Shown one piece after another: positions 59,705-64,000 of a stretch of 64,000 nt of DNA (the first letter of the stretch is position 1; every line of letters starts with the position of its first letter). This stretch comes from SIG459 sp045538735 (GTDB lineage Bacteria; Bacillota; Clostridia; Oscillospirales; Oscillospiraceae). Below the pieces are notes generated by a model. The model ran no database searches and had not been told where the DNA came from. It saw only the letters and a program-made list of their open reading frames with translations. A program made the position numbers and the translations under genes. Location of the stretch: NCBI GenBank assembly GCA_045538735.1, contig JAZSRY010000032.1, forward strand, positions 1-64,000, read 5' to 3'.

Positions 59705-60179
59705 AACGTTTTGACTGTAGCGGCGATTCCTTGTTCTCAAAAACAAAAGAACTCTCCATTCAAAATATACAATGTCAGAGCCATAATACCGTGAAACGAT
59801 TGCACACCAAGAACCCCGAACGGGGTTATGGAAAGCTGAGTAATGCCTATTTCACAGACCCATCAAAACATCCGTCGAGACAGATATAGCATTTACGGAA
59901 ACCACTCCAATGAAACTTGCTGACGAGTTGATTCATTAATGCCAACGACCGAGGAGTCAAAGTTCCTCGGTCGTTGGCATTAATGGAAATGGCGGCATAT
60001 GAAGTTATTTTTCCATTAAACGGAGCTCTCCCCCGCGGCACTTTGTTTCAGTCAATCATCCCAACTCACGAGATACAGCAAAATTGAATTCGGTCATCCA
60101 CCAACATACTTCCAACCAAGAATGACATGGTGTCATAAAACCTTTCTATCCCGAGAAGTAAGTTTCTGTACATCCTTAT
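59705..60179. other. Gene-free stretch
   Basis: No supported gene. It holds a short AACCCCG/CGGGGTT hairpin at 59812-59827 and the long hairpin at 59935-59984. Fragmentary ORFs show no family features, consistent with a decayed part of the island. Confidence 0.6.
59935..59984. repeat. Perfect 21-bp inverted repeat (long hairpin)
   Basis: Arms ATTAATGCCAACGACCGAGG plus A (59935-59955) and its exact complement (59964-59984) flank an 8-base loop. The stem is longer than most terminators here and lacks a T-run on either side. It could be a terminator remnant, a replication/recombination site or the fused ends of a lost element. Confidence 0.7.
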
Positions 60180-60446
60180 TCAGTTTGAACTTTTGTATAT
60201 CCGCTTGACCCTTTGATTCTCTTTTCTGCAACTTGGAGGTAGTAATTCAGAAATTGGCATACCCAAAATATCCGCAATGTAAAACAACGAATCCGTCGCC
60301 AAAACGCGGACACCGCTCTCGAATCGGTAGAACATACTGACCGACATATCCATTGCCTCCGATAGTTCCTCCTGGAACATAGAATGCTCTTCTCGCGTCT
60401 GCCTTATCCTCACCCTCAAATAACGGAATTTCTCCTCACGTTTCAA
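60180..60446 (-). CDS. XRE-family helix-turn-helix regulator
   Basis: An 88-residue Cro/CI-type protein: LRVRIRQTREEHSMFQEELS, EAMDMSVSMFYRFESGVRVL, then a short tail SELLPPSCRKENQRVKRIYK. Single-domain regulators of this type are usual in mobile islands and next to toxin loci. The ribosome site is weak (region 60447-60460 is AT-rich). It faces away from the T7SS genes. Confidence 0.85.
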   Translation of the reverse strand: MKREEKFRYLRVRIRQTREEHSMFQEELSEAMDMSVSMFYRFESGVRVLATDSLFYIADILGMPISELLPPSCRKENQRVKRIYKSSN

Positions 60447-60811
60447 TTAATCTTGTACAATAACAGCGGCACACAATACACCAAAATGAATACAATAGAT
60501 TGTTTCATTCATAGATGCGTCTAATATGTATATTATTTGCACTTTTATACAATACGTAACCTCATAAATCCAGATGGCATTCAATGCGCATTTTACAATA
60601 TCATATCGAGCAATTTGAAATGACGTGGACTTGCCCTCTCCTTAATACATCAATAGTTCCGTAAACTACTGCAGTTCAGAATATGTATTTAAGGTTACTG
60701 CTCTCTGTTAATATTAAAATACGAAGAAACCTTCAATGAGGCGGCACTTCACCGGTGCCGCCTCATTGAAGGCTCTCAGTTAGACAATATTTCTTCGTCT
60801 CAATTCTGTGC
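60447..60811. other. AT-rich intergenic stretch
   Basis: No gene is visible. It contains the probable promoter area of the XRE gene (AT-rich, with TATTATTTGC near 60530) and the terminator of the T7SS operon at 60730-60772. Confidence 0.6.
60730..60772 (-). terminator. Terminator of the T7SS-associated operon
   Basis: An 18-bp perfect stem (60730-60747 and 60755-60772; core GAGGCGGCAC / GTGCCGCCTC) with a 7-base loop. On the minus strand GTTTCTTCGTATTTT follows. Confidence 0.85.
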
Positions 60812-61099
60812 TCACTCAATGGTTTTGCCACCATCGTTCTCCATCTCTTTTATGAGAGCCGCGCGGAACGCCTGGAATTCAGAGTCTACAAAACCTAGGA
60901 AATGTATCTTGTCTATATCCTCGTGCATAAATAAGAACATTGTCTCTGCATTAATAAATCCTTCCGGATATGGAATGCCTAAGTAATCGAAAACCTTGCC
61001 GTTTGCGACGTCATTGGTATAAACACCGATGACCATCAGTTTTTTCTTTCCCTCTTTCAGGGTAACCACAGTACCTATTGGCAACAGTTGCTTGTTCAT
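60812..61099 (-). CDS. DUF4176-like T7SS-associated protein
   Basis: A 95-residue protein: LLPIGTVVTLKEGKKKLMVI, GIPYPEGFINAETMFLFMHE and DIDKIHFLGFVDSEFQAFRA match the DUF4176 family that accompanies WXG100/T7SS loci in Firmicutes. The ATG at 61099 is chosen because AAAGGAG is 8 bases upstream, whereas the ATG at 61105 is too close. Possibly a chaperone or immunity component of the preceding toxin-like protein. Confidence 0.8.
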   Translation of the reverse strand: MNKQLLPIGTVVTLKEGKKKLMVIGVYTNDVANGKVFDYLGIPYPEGFINAETMFLFMHEDIDKIHFLGFVDSEFQAFRAALIKEMENDGGKTIE

Positions 61100-61117
61100 A
61101 TGCATAACTCCTTTTTG

Positions 61118-62269
61118 TTAGTTTATTGCTATTTCGACTATCTTGTCTGCTAAAGAACTCCCGCTTTTATAGACTTTATATGTTTTTTCGATAGCCTCAT
61201 ACGCGAAATTAACGGTTGAATCTGGATGTATTCCCAATCCGCTACGAATAATACCACTATAATTGGTTATATCGAACTTATCGTCGATAATACTGGTCCA
61301 TTTGAATTTGTTACCGAACTGATCATCCCATGAAGTCTTTCCCCACACGAAAGAATAGCCAGAGTATCCATAAATGTCTGTGTTGACCTTTCCATACGCT
61401 TTGAGCATTTTGTCTGCACCATCAAGGAAGGATACGACATCAAGCCCAACATAGGTCAGCTTTCCAAAAAGCTCACCAGCTTCTCGGTTACCAAGCAGTT
61501 CACCAAGATCTCCGTACCCGCTTACCAAGGTATCTTTAAGCAGGTTTGTAGTACCAACCATGTCATATTGGTCTGTTCCTACATATACAGCGTCGGTGGC
61601 GGCATTGATCATGTCGTTTCCTGCACTGATTATGCCGGCAATAGCTATAGGAACTCCTACCCCCGTGACAGCCACACCAACTGCGCCAACAATTTTTACA
61701 AAGCCCTTCCCAAGGCGCAAAGCACACTTTCCATATTGGACCGCATCATACACAAAGCCATGATTATCGTAGCTTGTCTTGATATCATCAAGAGTTGTTC
61801 CGATTGTTCTACCAAACACTCTTTGATTAAATGTCGGTTCTTCCGAGAGCACTTGAAGCTGTGCCCACGATTCTTTTAAGTTTATTGAGACCGCAGTATA
61901 CGCCCCAACTGTACTTGCTAGTACTGCACTGACAGACGGTCTTGAGCTCCAGTCTACTCGATAGCCGTTTTCAATTGCACTGACCACATCTGCGCTTCTC
62001 GCCTGAATCTCTTCCTCGTTTGTTTCATAGACGAGAGCAGCGGTTGCAAACCCATCGATGCCTCTTGCTAAAACACTATCACGATCAATTTTCATACGGG
62101 ATACCGCATAATTCATTTTATGGTAAGCCGCTCCAGCATGTTCATAGCATCTGCCGATCGCTGTGTAAATGCTTCTCGCCTCGAGGTGAAGTATAGATAT
62201 TTCATCCGCTATTTGTGTAAGCCTGCCGCCCGCACTTCGTATTTCTTGCGGTGGAATTTTCATATACAT
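61118..62269 (-). CDS. T7SS substrate/toxin-like protein with N-terminal WXG-type helices
   Basis: A 383-residue protein. The N-terminal ~100 residues are helical with a WXG/LXG-like character (IPPQEIRSAGGRLTQIADEI), there is a glycine-rich hydrophobic segment (FVKIVGAVGVAVTGVGVPIA) mid-protein, and the C-terminal ~120 residues (GYSGYSFVWGKTSWDDQFGN) form a separate domain. This order is typical of secreted T7SS effectors. An AGGAGA site supports the ATG at 62269. No catalytic motif of a known toxin family is recognised; it is followed by DUF4176. Confidence 0.7.
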   Translation of the reverse strand: MYMKIPPQEIRSAGGRLTQIADEISILHLEARSIYTAIGRCYEHAGAAYHKMNYAVSRMKIDRDSVLARGIDGFATAALVYETNEEEIQARSADVVSAIENGYRVDWSSRPSVSAVLASTVGAYTAVSINLKESWAQLQVLSEEPTFNQRVFGRTIGTTLDDIKTSYDNHGFVYDAVQYGKCALRLGKGFVKIVGAVGVAVTGVGVPIAIAGIISAGNDMINAATDAVYVGTDQYDMVGTTNLLKDTLVSGYGDLGELLGNREAGELFGKLTYVGLDVVSFLDGADKMLKAYGKVNTDIYGYSGYSFVWGKTSWDDQFGNKFKWTSIIDDKFDITNYSGIIRSGLGIHPDSTVNFAYEAIEKTYKVYKSGSSLADKIVEIAIN

Positions 62270-62368
62270 ATGTGTTCTCCTGTTCCCTGTGCTTATAGCA
62301 ACCAGCACGTTCTACACACCATGTCCGACAGAGAGAAAGCATCCCCCCACTAGACAAAAATACTGGCC

Positions 62369-62635
62369 TTATTCGGCTTCTATGCTAATCACCTTTTTCG
62401 CTTGCGTACTTGCCTCGGTGGCGAAATCATTAATCTGCTTGCAAAAGTTTAGAAGTGGCGTCCTGATTTCTCCAACCTTTGCCGCGAAGCGAGCCTGAGC
62501 AGGGCTGTTCCAGACACTACCAATATCATCTATAATAGTTGCCATTCTCTCGACTTGTTTCTTCAGATTATCAGCCTGCGCAGACATATCGTTTGCCTTG
62601 TTGATGATTTCCTCTGGATTATACATCTGTTCCAT
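62369..62635 (-). CDS. WXG100-like small secreted protein 1
   Basis: An 88-residue helical-hairpin protein. The turn reads SVWNSPAQARFAAKV, a WxSP variant of the WXG motif, midway between two amphipathic helices. AAGGAGG precedes the ATG. It is likely an EsxA/B-like substrate or partner of the T7SS. Confidence 0.85.
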   Translation of the reverse strand: MEQMYNPEEIINKANDMSAQADNLKKQVERMATIIDDIGSVWNSPAQARFAAKVGEIRTPLLNFCKQINDFATEASTQAKKVISIEAE

Positions 62636-62650
62636 AATACAACCTCCTTA

Positions 62651-62920
62651 TCAATGACCGATGCGCTCCATGGCGTCAGCGTGATCTCGTGCTTCTCTTG
62701 CATATGCGGGAATAGACGATTCCACAAAAGAATCAAATCCCTGCTTTAACTGTTCAAACTCCGCGTCATAATTTTCTTTCACGGCATCTTGCCAGTCGGC
62801 CCGAAGCCCTTTTACCTTCGCATCAACCTGATTCATTGTCGCCTGCATATTCTTCCCGAGCGTTTCAAGCTCTGAGGCTAATTCCCGGACTGCTTCCGGA
62901 GTGATTTTGATAAAACTCAA
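62651..62920 (-). CDS. WXG100-like small secreted protein 2
   Basis: An 89-residue protein (ITPEAVRELASELETLGKNM; GLRADWQDAVKENYDAEFEQ) with Trp-Gln-Asp in the place of Trp-x-Gly. The start is a TTG at 62920 with GGAGG 8 bases upstream; no ATG fits. A pair with the gene at 62369 is likely because Esx proteins act as dimers. Confidence 0.85.
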   Translation of the reverse strand: MSFIKITPEAVRELASELETLGKNMQATMNQVDAKVKGLRADWQDAVKENYDAEFEQLKQGFDSFVESSIPAYAREARDHADAMERIGH

Positions 62921-62935
62921 TTAATTCTCCTCCTT

Positions 62936-63223
62936 TTATAATTTACTAACTTGATTATCCGCTGATGAATACCCTTCAGCGGCGTATTCAAGGAATTCTT
63001 GCATGTTACTAATGGATATTAATAGCTGCCACAGGTAGTCCGAAGCGGTTTCGAAGTGTGACGAAAACTCTTCAACCTTCTGATCTACCCAGCATTGGCG
63101 AATCACTTCATGGTCCCTTATTAAATCCCCGTGGACCGCAGAGATGAGAAAATATATGTTTCCTAGAGCATTACTAAGACTGGCTATCTGATTAACTGAC
63201 TGAATTTCAATTATACCATCCAA
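62936..63223 (-). CDS. WXG100-like small protein 3
   Basis: A 95-residue helical protein (QSVNQIASLSNALGNIYFLI; QCWVDQKVEEFSSHFETASD). Trp-Val-Asp holds the turn position. It starts at TTG 63223 with GGAGG 10 bases upstream. It is more divergent than its neighbours, with an acidic mid-section. Confidence 0.7.
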   Translation of the reverse strand: MDGIIEIQSVNQIASLSNALGNIYFLISAVHGDLIRDHEVIRQCWVDQKVEEFSSHFETASDYLWQLLISISNMQEFLEYAAEGYSSADNQVSKL

Positions 63224-63226
63224 CTA

Positions 63227-63511
63227 TCAATCGCCTCCTCCCGTTAATTTTTCCCAAATTGTCCGATGTGTAATACAGTACTGTTCCAATAGAGAGGCGA
63301 CATTTAGCAGTTCCGATCTTGTTGTTTCCATATCCTTGAGCGTAGTTTTTAACTTTTCGATTTGCATATCAGCGCCAGGACTACTCCATTCGGCTTGGAT
63401 TTGTTGTATAACCTTGGCGACACTTACTTCGATATCGAGATATTTGTTTGCTAAAGTCCTCACAGCAGATTCTTGAGTGCGTATTCGTTTCTCATGAATT
63501 GTTAAGTACAT
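63227..63511 (-). CDS. WXG100-like small protein 4
   Basis: A 94-residue protein (VRTLANKYLDIEVSVAKVIQ; IQAEWSSPGADMQIEKLKTT) with Trp-Ser-Ser-Pro at the turn, close to protein 1. AAGGAGG precedes the ATG, which overlaps the EsaB-like gene's end by 10 bases. Four such genes in a row suggest two heterodimers. Confidence 0.8.
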   Translation of the reverse strand: MYLTIHEKRIRTQESAVRTLANKYLDIEVSVAKVIQQIQAEWSSPGADMQIEKLKTTLKDMETTRSELLNVASLLEQYCITHRTIWEKLTGGGD

Positions 63512-63789
63512 CGACCGACCTCCTTTCTTTCGCGAATAATAATCTCGCTACCGTCCCAGATTCCCAAAGACGCCAGGGTTTCGCTATCACGCAGTTTCCT
63601 ATCGTTGTGCCAGATCTCATGATCAACAGCAACAGATAATGTAGACATACCGCTTGCATTTAGGAACTTCGCTATGCCTTGAGACAACATCTTAATCGGC
63701 ATATTGCTTGGCAATTCCATATCGAATGTTTTCCCTGATGAGAAGTCTTTAACACAAAGAAAAAGCTTACTGGGGACTGCATCTCTCAA
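63502..63789 (-). CDS. EsaB/YukD-like ubiquitin-fold protein
   Basis: A 95-residue protein with the beta-grasp pattern (LFLCVKDFSSGKTFDMELPS; LASLGIWDGSEIIIRERKEV) of EsaB/YukD, a cytoplasmic T7SS component. The start is a TTG at 63789 overlapping the upstream stop, with GGAGG 10 bases before it. It links the cluster to a T7SS whose EssC ATPase should lie beyond the window. Confidence 0.78.
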   Translation of the reverse strand: MRDAVPSKLFLCVKDFSSGKTFDMELPSNMPIKMLSQGIAKFLNASGMSTLSVAVDHEIWHNDRKLRDSETLASLGIWDGSEIIIRERKEVGRCT

Positions 63790-64000
63790 ACAGCAGACAC
63801 CTCCTCATAGATTCCGATAATGTTTTCAATCGCACTGTTCAACTTGTCTCCCCTAAGACGCGAAAAACGCACGCTGTTAATATCACCCTTTTCAGGTGTG
63901 ACAATCAAATTACCACTAGCAAAACGTAAGGTAACTAATTTCCCGGTCAGTGTCTCGCTTCCTCCTTTTCTTTCGTATGCGAGCAGTGAACAGAATTCAG
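63786..64000 (-). CDS. C-terminal part of a T7SS-locus protein (partial)
   Basis: The last 70 residues of a protein continuing past the right edge: TLTGKLVTLRFASGNLIVTP, EKGDINSVRFSRLRGDKLNS, AIENIIGIYEEVSAV. The stop at 63786-63788 overlaps the EsaB-like start. Family not recognised; by position it should be a T7SS component. Confidence 0.6.
   Translation of the reverse strand, partial: EFCSLLAYERKGGSETLTGKLVTLRFASGNLIVTPEKGDINSVRFSRLRGDKLNSAIENIIGIYEEVSAV

Overview
The window reads as a chromosomal segment of a strictly anaerobic, Gram-positive gut-type Clostridium relative (class Clostridia, probably Oscillospirales; inferred, not proven). The grounds are many 4Fe-4S and flavin proteins, strong AGGAGG ribosome sites, lipoprotein signals, no outer-membrane genes, a WXG100-type secretion locus and the small inverted-repeat elements common in such genomes.

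Layout. 1-7.5 kb: end of an unknown gene, a short repeat, an ADP-ribosyltransferase-like protein, two flavin-reductase-fold proteins around a MITE-like element, and a MacB-type ABC exporter with two HlyD-like adaptors. 7.7-11.1 kb: truA, a small export-family membrane protein and an old-yellow-enzyme (OYE) flavoprotein. 11.2-13.8 kb: AT-richer accessory patch with two Rhs C-terminal fragments and small membrane proteins. 13.8-23.9 kb: one leftward operon of three FAD oxidoreductases, two UroD-like proteins, a ferredoxin, three QueG-like Fe-S proteins and a 111-residue unknown protein. 24.1-26.3 kb: LysR regulator and a divergent 2-hydroxyacid dehydrogenase. 26.3-32.2 kb: a ferredoxin, an 816-residue flavoprotein and a TRAP transporter. 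32.4-41 kb: a second ferredoxin/816-residue pair behind a CoA-transferase, 3-keto-acid cleavage enzyme (BKACE), cyclase-family hydrolase, hydroxyacyl dehydrogenase, SDR and cupin. 41-43 kb: second LysR and an M42 peptidase. 43.2-53.9 kb: an operon for a cytoplasmic molybdopterin reductase with its own electron-transfer proteins, headed by a GntR regulator with a clear operator. 54.2-64 kb: tRNA-Ala(GGC), then an island with a decayed helicase/NUDIX pair, an LRR protein, a phosphatase-like protein and a type VII secretion (WXG100) locus running off the end.

Main interpretation. The C-terminal ~230 residues of both 816-residue flavoproteins look like the phloretin hydrolase / diacetylphloroglucinol hydrolase (Phy/PhlG) family, fused to a fumarate-reductase-type FAD domain. 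The SDR, cyclase-family, hydroxyacyl-dehydrogenase and BKACE genes match, one for one, the enzyme families of anaerobic phloroglucinol degradation (phloroglucinol reductase, dihydrophloroglucinol cyclohydrolase, 3-hydroxy-5-oxohexanoate dehydrogenase, triacetate acetoacetate-lyase), followed by an acetoacetate-type CoA-transferase. I infer a flavonoid/acylphloroglucinol catabolic locus in which one polypeptide may reduce a chalcone-type C=C bond and then cleave the product to phloroglucinol and a phenylpropionate. A 40-bp element shared upstream of two operons points to co-regulation. The flanking reductases may act on the released phenolic acids, but their substrates cannot be read from sequence. 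All family assignments are from inspection of the sequence, without database searches.
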